From assembly GCA_015501075.1 (NCBI GenBank), contig JADNYJ010000474.1, positions 1 through 23,965 on the forward strand: DNA of 23,965 nt, given 5' to 3'. Source of the stretch: Gymnopilus junonius. Lineage: Eukaryota; Basidiomycota; Agaricomycetes; Agaricales; Galerinaceae. Of this stretch, positions 9,250 through 17,308 are shown one piece after another. Positions within the stretch are counted from its first letter, which is position 1. Each line of letters opens with the position of its first letter. Below the pieces are notes generated by a model. The model did not search any database. It was not told the DNA's origin and was given only the letters and a program-made list of their open reading frames with translations. The position numbers were made by a program, and so were the translations under genes.

Positions 9250-10700
9250 CCTCATCACTCACCAGTGACGTGTAATAGCCTCCGGAACCCCCTCCTCCAA
9301 CTTATCCCCCAATGCCGTCTCGCCCAGAATCTCCAAACTATGCTCAATCAATGCATTCGCCTTATCAATCAGCTCCCCCTGATTCTCAACTGCATTCGTC
9401 GTGGCAGAAATACACAGCATCCTTAAGCTATCTGCTCCTTCAGCTGTGGATCGTGGTCCTTCCAGTCGATCTTGTACTGCAAAGGCACGGATAGCATCTT
9501 CTATGAACAACTCTGCCCATCGGGCCCTCTCAGCACCACGCTCATGCATGCCATTGAACCCACGCATCCTAAGCAGCGTATACCGCTCGTTCTGGCCCAT
9601 ACCTCAATCCCTAACGTATCCTTCATCTTCCCAAGGAATGGAAAGCCCACATCTTGAGCAGCAGAGAAGGCGCAGAAGAATGCGACGGTGAGGTTCTCAG
9701 CAAATTTCAATTCGAGTTTCTGAGGGTCTTCGAGCCCTCCTTCCCTCCTCGCCGCCCCACACTGCACCTTGGTGATGCCCTCCCTGTATGCCATGCCACA
9801 CATGGAGCATTTCTGCAACTCCTTAATGTTCTGTGTGAGGGTCCCCGTTTTATCGGAGAAAACGTACTCGATCTGGCTGAGGTCGTCAGAGATGTTCCAT
9901 GTTTTGGGGACACAGGCTGTATCGTAGGGTTCGTAGTACATTTCGACATCCTGGGAGATGAAGTAAGCTTGGTTGGTTCTGACAATTTCGATGGAGATGT
10001 AAAGGGAGATGGGGACGGTGTTTTGAAAAATGAGCTGGAAGCGAAGGGAAAAAAAGGTATGAGCATCAAGAGAGCAAGAATGATGAAAAAGGAAGAGACA
10101 TTACACAGAAGTGATAATTGCATTGACGACGTCACTTCCTGTTGGCTCCGTACCAATCTCATAGAGACTCGAGCCCATCCCTGTCCTTGCTTCATACAGC
10201 CCATTGAATAAGACACATCAGTGTCAACAACCCACAGTTCACGATGATATTGAAGGTCATCTCCTTTCAATCTTACTCTTTTTACTTGGCGTGTCACCCG
10301 CGTTGAGCATGATCTTGATGTCTGCACCAGTAAACACGACCAGGCTGATGATCCATGATGTGTTCGGGATAGGATATCCATGCAGGAGGAGCTTGTTGAT
10401 CGTCACTGCTTCATACTTTTCTTCGCCAGAAGTGGGCCTTATACTCGATCTCTTGCGGTTCCCTCCCTCTCCAGTTCCGGTTTGTCCGCCTACACTATGA
10501 CAGAGGGCGCAGGCACGGAAGAACGCGATGATGTGGCCCTGCTGGTCACTCAACCGATCTGTGAGGTCCTTGATGGCTCATTTCAGCGACAGGAGGGTGA
10601 GTTTGTCAGATTGTGTGTAATGGTTCTTGAATGTGCATTCCATAATACTGAGCATTGCCAAGTTCCTTAAAGGAAGACTTTTGAATGTCCTCCTCCAATG
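9250..10700 (-). pseudogene. P4-type phospholipid-translocating ATPase (flippase), rearranged pseudogene
   Basis: P4-ATPases move aminophospholipids across membranes through an aspartyl-phosphate. The minus strand contains, from right to left: CTFKNHYTQSDKLTLLSLK, then HIIAFFRACALCHSV ending near EIEYKA (10.69-10.42 kb); TINKLLLHGYPIPNTSWII and FTGADIKIMLNAGDTPSKKS (10.41-10.26); a membrane segment IIVNCGLLTLMCLIQW; VPISLYISIEIVRTNQAYF; DDLSQIEYVFSDKTGTLTQN with the phosphorylated Asp at 9852-9854; DVGFPFLGKMKDTLGIEV; MSVVLRGPDGQ; DHDPQLKEQ; and NALIEHSLEILGETAL-GDKL. It ends at a stop at 9259, before the TGDK hinge. In P4-ATPases the FKN-Y-Q...CALCHS block follows DKTGT, so here it is displaced. 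In-frame TGA codons, several frameshifts and a small inversion show it cannot encode a pump. It lacks the N-terminal membrane segments and the whole C-terminal half. Confidence 0.85.
9469..9512 (+). other. 44-bp inverted segment inside the flippase pseudogene
   Basis: Within the minus-strand gene this stretch reads only in the plus direction, as ILYCKGTDSIFYEQL. That matches the KGAD nucleotide-binding motif which in P4-ATPases directly follows the RGPDG sequence. Here RGPDGQ lies immediately next to it on the minus strand (from about 9513), and DWKDHDPQLKEQ lies on its other side (to about 9468). Flipping the 44 bases joins both sides in the same reading frame. The breakpoints may be off by one or two bases. 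Confidence 0.8.
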
Positions 10701-10850
10701 CGATGCTGCTAGCCAGACACCAGAGAGCCAGGAGGAGGTGCTGGGGCTGATGGAGCTTAATGCTGCAATGTTTGTATTCATTTACCAACTTCATCAACCA
10801 TTACCACCACTACCACTACACCCTCTGCTTAAACACAAGCTATCCTTACC

Positions 10851-11143
10851 ATGCAACCCTCTGTGAATGCTCTGATATCAACCATCATAGTACTGGTTGT
10901 CTTTGGTGAGCCTTCAAACAATCTTGGGTACTAAAATCTGACAGAATCCTGTAGTTGCCTTAGCTGTACTTTTAGGGCTTTACTACTACAGCCCAGCTAG
11001 AAGAACTAGGATGGAGGAGGAGGATCTGGAGGGGATAGAGCTTGAGGCAGGAGGAGGAGGAGCAGGGAACATCAGAAGACGTGCTGGTGAGTTATTATTG
11101 AATCTTTCCTTTTTGTCCATGAAATTCATGGATTTTAGGGTGA
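10851..11143 (+). CDS. small single-pass membrane protein, 63 residues, three exons
   Basis: An ATG at 10851 opens a 55-nt exon. A 49-nt intron (10906-10954, GTGAGC...CTGTAG) is followed by exon 2 (10955-11086). A second intron (11087-11138, GTGAGT...TTTTAG) leads to a TGA at 11141-11143. The protein starts MQPSVNALIS, has one strongly hydrophobic segment (residues about 8-28, including TIIVLVVFVALAVLLGLYYY), then a basic ARRTR stretch and an acidic, glycine-rich tail (EEEDLEGIELEAGGGGAG). The positive charge after the helix predicts a short outside or lumenal N-terminus and a cytosolic tail. If the second intron is retained, the frame runs to 11268. The gene is divergent from the flippase pseudogene. 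I do not recognise a named family; the clean splicing and topology support it being real. Confidence 0.55.
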
Positions 11144-11268
11144 TTCGTGACCCCTCCGCCTCCCTATACACCTTAAGCTGCATTTCGGATCATCGTCGAT
11201 GGGCGGTTAGCAGGAAAAATGTCCGGGTGTTTGTAAATTTGAACAAAAATATATCTTTTTCGTCTTGA

Positions 11269-11397
11269 TGCATTCTTTTCCATGTATCGACCTTTCCACG
11301 TCTGAACTTATGCGTTCATCGCGTTCGTAAGTCGAGTCGACACGTCTATCTTCGCATCGTTATGCATGCCTCTGAGCGCATCGTCGTCGACCTGCTC
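11269..11397. other. spacer rich in TCG/CGA words
   Basis: This sequence after the small membrane-protein gene is dense in GTCGA/TCGTC words, including GTCGAC sites at 11335-11340 and 11385-11390. No frame is recognisable. It merges into the hairpin that follows. Confidence 0.35.
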
Positions 11398-11453
11398 ATC
11401 GACTCGTTTATCGTGTAAATTGACTCACTCAGTGACACGATGATTGAGTCGAC
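11398..11453. repeat. imperfect hairpin with repeated GACTC/GAGTC motifs
   Basis: ATCGACTCGTTTATCGTGTA at 11398-11417 pairs with TGACACGATGATTGAGTCGA at 11433-11452; about 16 of 21 positions match over the full arms, with a 14-base loop. The loop contains TGACTCA (11421-11427), which is the consensus of Gcn4-type bZIP factors, and further TGAGTCG copies follow to 11464. A role as a regulatory site or terminator is inference. Confidence 0.45.
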
Positions 11454-11479
11454 GAGTGAGTCGATGACTATTTACTTCA

Positions 11480-11870
11480 GAAAAAAAAACAGAAAACAGC
11501 CCTGGCTGTTAATTACCTTGCTGTTTCCTTTGGAAACACGTTCTCTGTTTATTTTAGATACAGGAATAATACTTACTTAGGATACAGGGCTAATAAACAT
11601 AGTTGATATTTCTTGAGACTATACCTTGAGAAACAGTTTCCAGTTTTTACAAATGGAACAGGAGGAAAACATATTATCTATTTCTGTACTGTTTCTAAAG
11701 AAAACACCACAGGATACAAGAAAGGTAATTACATGAGAAAAAGGACAGAAACACGAATTCAGTTTCCCTTGTTTTTTCCTAAAGAAATACTTTTCTTGTT
11801 TTCTAAATAAACATTTATTGGAAGTCATATGACGTGTTTCCTAGCTACTGTTTCTTAAGGAAACACTAGT
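11480..11870. repeat. AT-rich spacer with repeated GTTTCC/GGAAAC palindromes
   Basis: At least four palindromes share the same core: GTTTCCTTTGGAAAC (11523-11537), GAAACAGTTTC (11630-11640), GTTTCTAAAGAAAAC (11691-11705) and GTTTCTTAAGGAAAC (11850-11864). Single half-sites lie in between, for example TTTTCCTAAAGAAATAC at about 11776-11790. Sequences of the form GATACAG-GG/AATAA also recur (about 11557 and 11581). Both strands are weakly open in places, but the translations are lysine/phenylalanine-rich and not protein-like. It may be a decayed transposable element or a cluster of protein-binding sites. Confidence 0.5.
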
Positions 11871-11884
11871 CAGTGCCAGCAGTG

Positions 11885-11945
11885 AAAGGGAGAACGCGTA
11901 GCCACGTGATGTAAATGGTGAAGTGACGTCCTGGATAGTCCAACA
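11885..11945 (-). mobile_element. 61-bp remnant of the Copia LTR edge
   Basis: This stretch is identical over 61 bases to 18393-18453, the outer edge of the Copia LTR, and it ends at the same LTR terminus (GGATAGTCCAACA on the plus strand). The rest of the LTR is absent: similarity stops abruptly at 11885. It lies about 185 bp upstream of the F-box start codon. It is a truncated solo LTR or an internally deleted copy. On the minus strand it is the first 61 bases of U3. Confidence 0.85.
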
Positions 11946-12130
11946 CTTGGCCCTCACTTCAAAACCCTGTCATGTTTTGTTGGGCCAGTTAACATGCGGA
12001 ACACACGTTTCCAAACAACAACCTGCTTTTCTCCTTGATCATTCCTCCATTACTCCGGGCTGCTTTTATTCTCCTGCTGTCGAGCTTCAGTGCCACCGTG
12101 ACTGAAAGGCAGCAAAAGTATCTTTGACAC

Positions 12131-13921
12131 ATGTTCCACTATAACGTTAACACAGGAACCGACTTTACGTCTTGGAATTTGACTGACATGTACAACCACT
12201 GGCATCCAAACGTTGATCACAGCTTTCCAACTTCTCGTCGTTCATCCCCGTCATCTGAGGCATCTTTTGATCTTACGCCACGGTCCACACCGAGCTCGAT
12301 GGCGAGAAGCAAATCTGGCCTGGAACCGGCCTGCACATTCTGCGCTGGCACGTTGGGTGAACTCAAACGCTTCGAACCCTCCCAGCCATGTCACCATGAG
12401 GCACGCCATGGCGAATTGTGCCAGGCATGCTTAAATTCTGAAGAAATCAAGGGACAAATCGAAGAAGCGAAGAAGGTCCTTGACACCCTCCTCGAGCAAT
12501 ATCGCGGACTTCGTGAACAGATGAATCACGTACACGATCCAATCGCCCGCGAAATACCTTCTGAAATCATATCATATATATTCCAGTTCTGCATGCCCAA
12601 TCTACCAGCAGATGGGGACATACAGAAGTTGACCTCCGCGGAAATGGCTATTCCGTTGGTGTTAAGTGCCGTCTGCAAGCATTGGCGGCAGATAGCAAGG
12701 TCGACGCCGGAGCTGTGGAGTTTTATCAACATAGACACGAGCACGCCTTCTCGCATAGGGCTAGAGGGACAATGTAACAATGCCATAGATCGATTGAATC
12801 TCTCTTGCAAAGTTCCATTAACGATCCGACTCAGCTCGAGTGAGAACAACAATATAGTTGCGGAGACTCTCGATCTCGTCAGGACCATCACCCAGTTTTC
12901 ACACCGTTGGCGAGTCCTCGACCTCCAAGACCATGGCGAGATGTTTTATCACATCAGTAATCTTGCTGGGCCTACTCCTCTTCTTCGCACTTTGCGACTG
13001 CGCGTACTGCAAAATCGGAACTCTGATAACTATAGTGATTGTCGGTTTCAGCTGCCAAATGCATCCCCGGAAGAAGTCGTTTTGGAAAGAATCTCGCCCT
13101 ATTCAGTAAAAATTGAGTGGGATGCAGTATCCCGTGTCCATGCAATCGGTCTCCGACTTCAGCATTGCCTTCAGGTCCTACGACAAGCGCCACACCTGAA
13201 GCATTTTAGTCTCTCTGGGGTTGAGTATCATGCTGATCGTTTCCTCGGGACTCCGAATGTGATCGTTCACCAGGCTCTTGAAGAACTTGTCCTCAGTCAA
13301 AGCCATAACCCACTGTTGATGGATTTGACAGTCCTCAACGGGATAAGTGCCCCGGTGTTACAATCTTTGACCATCGGCACATCCGCTCGATTCGACGCAC
13401 CACTGATTTCTCGTTTCCTCAGACGCTCGTCTTGTACTCTAAGAGAATTGATCATCGGGGAGGTGTACATAAACCAGCATCATGGACTAATTGATTTGTT
13501 GAAAGAAATCCCATCTCTATTCCAGCTCGAAATTTCCCCCGGGTTATCGCAGAATAGGTTGACGAACGCGATCACAAAGTACCTCTCCCAAACGTGTTTC
13601 GACGAACAAATTTTGCCTAGACTCCAATCAGTGAAACTCAAGGTGACACCAAGCAATAATATCGAATGGAAGTACATCCCCGGCATGTTTGGGTCACTTG
13701 AAGATCTTCAGAACTGCCGCCGACGTCCTTTGCGGGCTGTGAAAGTTCAATATACACCTCGCGGAAAATCACCGGTTTGCTTTATTGACGAGGCCACTCT
13801 ATGCAACATGTCGGGAATTCTGGAGGCTGGTTTGGATTTGGAAATTGGCGACACGAGTATAGGATACGATTTAATAAGTGTCTCCAGGAAGCACTATTCA
13901 AAACGTAAGGGACGAGGGTGA
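12131..13921 (+). CDS. F-box protein, likely SCF ubiquitin-ligase substrate adaptor
   Basis: A single uninterrupted exon of 596 codons. An N-terminal region rich in Ser/Pro and Cys/His (ACTFCAGTLGELKRF, LCQACLN) is followed by a helical segment (about 105-130). The F-box then reads IAREIPSEIISYIFQFCMP at about residues 138-156 and continues as PLVLSAVCKHWRQIARSTPE and LWSFI to about residue 195. The rest is leucine-rich and repeat-like (for example LKHFSLSGVEYHA, LEELVLSQSHN, LQSLTIGTSA), as expected for a substrate-binding LRR-type domain. F-box proteins bind Skp1 through the F-box and recruit targets for ubiquitination. This family is heavily expanded in Agaricomycetes and the target cannot be inferred. 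The copy looks intact, unlike most neighbours. An ATG at 12299 is an alternative start. A Copia LTR fragment lies in its promoter region. Confidence 0.85.
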   Translation: MFHYNVNTGTDFTSWNLTDMYNHWHPNVDHSFPTSRRSSPSSEASFDLTPRSTPSSMARSKSGLEPACTFCAGTLGELKRFEPSQPCHHEARHGELCQACLNSEEIKGQIEEAKKVLDTLLEQYRGLREQMNHVHDPIAREIPSEIISYIFQFCMPNLPADGDIQKLTSAEMAIPLVLSAVCKHWRQIARSTPELWSFINIDTSTPSRIGLEGQCNNAIDRLNLSCKVPLTIRLSSSENNNIVAETLDLVRTITQFSHRWRVLDLQDHGEMFYHISNLAGPTPLLRTLRLRVLQNRNSDNYSDCRFQLPNASPEEVVLERISPYSVKIEWDAVSRVHAIGLRLQHCLQVLRQAPHLKHFSLSGVEYHADRFLGTPNVIVHQALEELVLSQSHNPLLMDLTVLNGISAPVLQSLTIGTSARFDAPLISRFLRRSSCTLRELIIGEVYINQHHGLIDLLKEIPSLFQLEISPGLSQNRLTNAITKYLSQTCFDEQILPRLQSVKLKVTPSNNIEWKYIPGMFGSLEDLQNCRRRPLRAVKVQYTPRGKSPVCFIDEATLCNMSGILEAGLDLEIGDTSIGYDLISVSRKHYSKRKGRG

Positions 13922-14266
13922 TGAATAATATTTTTTTTTTTGGTTCGATTTTGGTTCCGTATATTCCTGGCAGCGAGATGGAAGGAAGGTATATAGATTC
14001 TGATCAAATTCTGATAGAATTTATGACCAAATTATCTTTTTTTTCTCTTCAAGAAGAACTAGAATCCGCGAGCCACTCTTTAGCTAAGGGCAATTACATG
14101 TAGAAGACGGTCGAATGGCACCCGAGATTATATAAAATATTTTTAAAAGACAACCGGCGCCAGCTGTGGGAAGCTACGGTAATCATGATGACACATTTAA
14201 TGATGGGCGGCTATCGTTTGATTGAGACACGTATTAGCTAATCAGTTCCCTCTCATCAACAACCAC
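13922..14266. other. AT-rich spacer between F-box and MYND genes
   Basis: This stretch has homopolymer T runs (13930-13941, 14038-14043) and short direct repeats such as TCAAATTCTGATAGAATTTATGACC. The frame at 13918-14103 is low-complexity and probably not coding. Promoter elements of the downstream gene may lie here, but none is clear. Confidence 0.4.
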
Positions 14267-15220
14267 ATGTCGTCTGGCCTGTTACTCTTTCAACAAGCAG
14301 AAACCTTGTATCATCGCGGCGACGAAAACGGCGCTTTCGAATACTACCAGAAATCAATAAAGAAGATCCTCAAGGATGAGAATGTCACGGCAAAACTGCC
14401 AGCCATCGTCCCACCTGACTTTCCTCAGGAGCTTCTAGGCTGCGTCTGGAGGAACTTTGTGGGGTTTTTCCGCGATCCTAAGACGAATTTCACGGAAAAG
14501 TCCCACCCAGAGGCATACAAACTTCTAAAGTCCTTCAGGCCGTCTGCCCAGAATCCATATCCCCGATTGGAACGCACCGAACGCGGCAAGATTCTACTGA
14601 AAGGGATGTAGATCACGGCTGGGCTGACTCTGGGCGTCCTTGCATGGGATAATCACGATCGTGCCACAGCTGCAAAACGTTACCGCGAAGCTATCGACGT
14701 CGCAAATACGTATTCACCATTCACGATACTACCTACAGGTACGATTGGGTGGGAGTTGTACGTTCACAATGACTTGCTCCAAGCGAAGAGTAATTTGGGC
14801 ACAATCGTGCAGAATGATACAATCAATGCGGAGCTTGTTGCGCAGATGGGCGGAAAGGATCAAGTCCCAGGACGCAGGGATGTCGTGGATCTGCCAGTCC
14901 CACAGATGAGGGTTGACAAGACCGGAGCTACTACGCTTGAATCTTCTATGGCATTTGCAACAAATGCATGTTCGAGTTGCGGTAAACGTGATCCGAAGTT
15001 ACAGCATTGTAGCTTGTGCAGAACTGCGCTTTGTGAGTGTTCTTATAGTCATCAGGCTGGTATAAGTACTAATAAAGTCGTCAGATTGCAATGCAGAATG
15101 TCAAAAAGCCCATTGGCCGTGCGTCCACCTGTGTTCCTTAATTTGTTTATCGTCTCATTGTTACTCCACCTTTCTAGGGCTCACAAAAAGACATGTACCG
15201 GGAAAGTAGGCAAGTCCTGA
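14267..15220 (+). pseudogene. TPR-like/MYND zinc-finger protein with a single in-frame TAG
   Basis: The ATG at 14267 starts MSSGLLLFQQAETLYHRGDE, a TPR-like helical repeat. The frame continues unchanged to 15032, interrupted only by a TAG at 14609-14611 inside otherwise conserved sequence (ILLKGM, stop, ITAGLTLGVLAWDNHD). Introns at 15033-15084 (GTGAGT...GTCAG) and 15119-15177 (GTGCGT...TCTAG) are needed to build a complete MYND finger: CSSCGKRDPKLQHCSLC, then YCNAECQKAHWPAHKKTC. All eight Cys/His ligands are present. The stop is at 15218-15220. MYND fingers bind proline-rich peptides, and TPR-MYND proteins are numerous in mushrooms. The TAG is one transition from CAG. No frame-preserving intron removes it, so this is a young pseudogene, an allele-specific null or a readthrough case. 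It is convergent with the MSS51-like gene. Confidence 0.7.
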
Positions 15221-15401
15221 TGCATCAATTCATATGCCCAAGGATGTTTTGAGATCTGCTCTCTTCGAAATCATCTTGCATCTTTTGGCCAGAAATCATT
15301 GCATTCCATTAAACGACTTGATCGAGTGGTTGAAAACTCTTGTTTTTGCAAAACATATATCGCGGCCTATGATATCCCCTGCATTCCATCATTGCGGAGG
15401 G

Positions 15402-17019
15402 CTATCCTTGAACTACATACCAATAATTACTGTTGTACGACACTCCAATGGACCGTTTAGCACCCTTACCCTCATCAACCAATTTCTGCATCACGTTCAA
15501 CGTAGGAATGACGCCTCTCCACTTATTCTCCTCCACATTGACCAAGAATTTGGCGCCCTTGCCTCGGAGTAATTCATCCTCCATCTCAGCTTCTGGCTTG
15601 CTGTAAGCAGTAAAAACGGCTGGAATTTTCTTCTGCAATATATACTCCAGTGTCTTTTTCCAGGACTTTGGTGCAACCTCTGTCACTCCCGTGTTGAGGG
15701 CGACGATGAGATCAGCCTGTTGCAAGCCGAAAGCTCCCGAAGCTTTCATGAGAGTGTGATATTCGGAATTGTAGAAATTGCATGTGCGACTACGGCCAAC
15801 GGGTTGGCAGCTTTCGCAAGCCATGTTCTTGCCGTGCCTGTTGAGGCCCTCGTCAACTTCTGGCCCAACGTAGCAAATACGAAGCTCTTTTAAAGTAGGA
15901 ATGTAGTGCAAGATCTCTTCCATCATACCAATTGCACTGAATTCCCGAGAGGCGGCGCCAACGAAATGGAGGGTTAGTTGAGCACGGGTTGCCAACCCAG
16001 CAGCTTCAAGCCCTGCTATAACTATAAGAGGAATAGCAGTGCTTTCCATAGCCATTAGCTTGACGGCTTGAGTAGCATCTGGATGCGACCCCTTGAACTC
16101 TCTCGCAGTAAATTCATACGCGCGTTTGAAGTCTGGGAAGATACGATCATAATATAATCATCCCAGTCTCGGATCCTGGATAGGGGATATATGAGCCAGG
16201 CTTCCGCAGAATTTCGCTTCGAAGCATGAGTTGCCTCCTGCTCTGACGAGCGAGGCGTAGTCAATCTGAACTCGTTCGACGGCACCAAGGAAACGAAGAG
16301 TAGTACAGTCTTCCGCTGTGTGGATACCGTCAAATTTATCCTACACTCATTCGAGCACCATCCGCTATGTGGCATTTGTGGCATGCTTGGAAAGGGGAAT
16401 ATTCTGCTTTTTGGAAGGGTGTCCTGTAACAAATTTGACAAATATTTTCGTGCTAAGAAATTGTAAGTGTCGAATGATATTACTCAAAAAAGAGAATAAG
16501 TATATGATAAAACTTACTGAATAAACTGACGATTGCAAGGATCGTCTTCGCCGTGTTTATTGCCCTTGGAAAGAATCATGATACGCATCTCCTGTTTATT
16601 GGCGTCACATCTTTTGTAATTAGCACATTTATATCTATTACCTGCGTCGAATAAACTCAAGCAGCGACAAGGGCCGGTCTCCAACAACTTCCTTGTCGAA
16701 GTTATTCACTTTCTGGAATTGCGGGCAGAAGTGCTTATGGTAGATTTTCCAATCGCTCTTCTGGCAAGTAGCACTACCTGTATAGCAAAATCATTTGAAT
16801 ATACTCTATAAGCCTGAAGTTTCTTTGAAATGCTACAGTGGCAACACGTTTGCATCCAGAGCGTTTTTGCGACCCTACAGGAAAGTCATGCTTGGGCCGG
16901 AGACAATACGAACATAGGTGGTCGCCCGCAATTTGTATTACTGATAGTGGAGCAAATGCTCGCAAAGGTGGGTGAGATGGATTTCCTTGATGGGCAGAAA
17001 CTGAAGGAGAAAGTGCCAT
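15402..17019 (-). pseudogene. MSS51-like MYND protein with four in-frame stops
   Basis: A multi-exon minus-strand gene. The first exon (ATG at 17017-17019) carries CSYCLRP and KRSGCKRVA. The second carries CQKSDWKIYHKHFC, completing a MYND finger across an intron with a TATACAG acceptor. Later exons carry CDANKQEMRIMILSKGN and HGEDDPCNRQFI. The last exon (16452-15402) includes KFDGIHTAEDCTTLRFLGAV, IDYASLVRAGGNSCFEAKF, RAQLTLHFVGAASREF, ELRICYVGPEV, QQADLIVALNTG, KKTLEYILQKKIPAVFTAY. The last four match the C-terminal domain of the mitochondrial splicing suppressor 51-like family. In yeast, Mss51 acts in COX1 expression, but fungal paralogues of this domain have varied, mostly unknown roles. 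Stops in the coding frame are TAG 16365-16367, TGA 16347-16349, TAG 16341-16343 and TGA 16158-16160. One MYND cysteine is missing and a one-base loss precedes the YC pair. Confidence 0.75.
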
Positions 17020-17308
17020 GGTGTAGGGTGATAATGGTATCGATCTAACATTTATTCCCTTTGTTGTGCATGAACAAAGTATGTACGTACAAAATCGAAC
17101 TTGACATCGGGAGATGCTCGATCAAGGACAATATCTAATAAGATAAGATCATGGCTTACAGCAGTAAATTATATTACGTACAAGTACCTCAAGGACTAGA
17201 CATAAACGTGGAGGTAAAAAGAGCGCACGAAGGAAACGACGAGTGATGAATGTATTAGGTGTGATGATGCAAAAAAGAGTAATCCATTTGTTACGCAAGT
17301 CGTTCTGT
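17020..17308. other. spacer, no gene seen
   Basis: This stretch lies between the start of the MSS51-like pseudogene and the 3' end of the secreted-protein gene. It is AT-rich with no supported frame, repeat or RNA gene. Confidence 0.4.

Noticed and set aside
9654..10381. Long frames on both strands (185 plus, 224 minus) over the flippase region
   Set aside because: They read the P4-ATPase exons and introns in the wrong frame; the DKTGT-containing frame explains the region.
11613..11828. Frames of 65-69 codons on both strands in the palindrome cluster
   Set aside because: The composition simply reflects AT-rich palindromes (Lys/Phe/Asn), with no protein-like pattern.
11480..11870. Heat-shock element array
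   Set aside because: The TTC and GAA units are separated by 3-5 bases and not the two required by the nTTCnnGAAn pattern.
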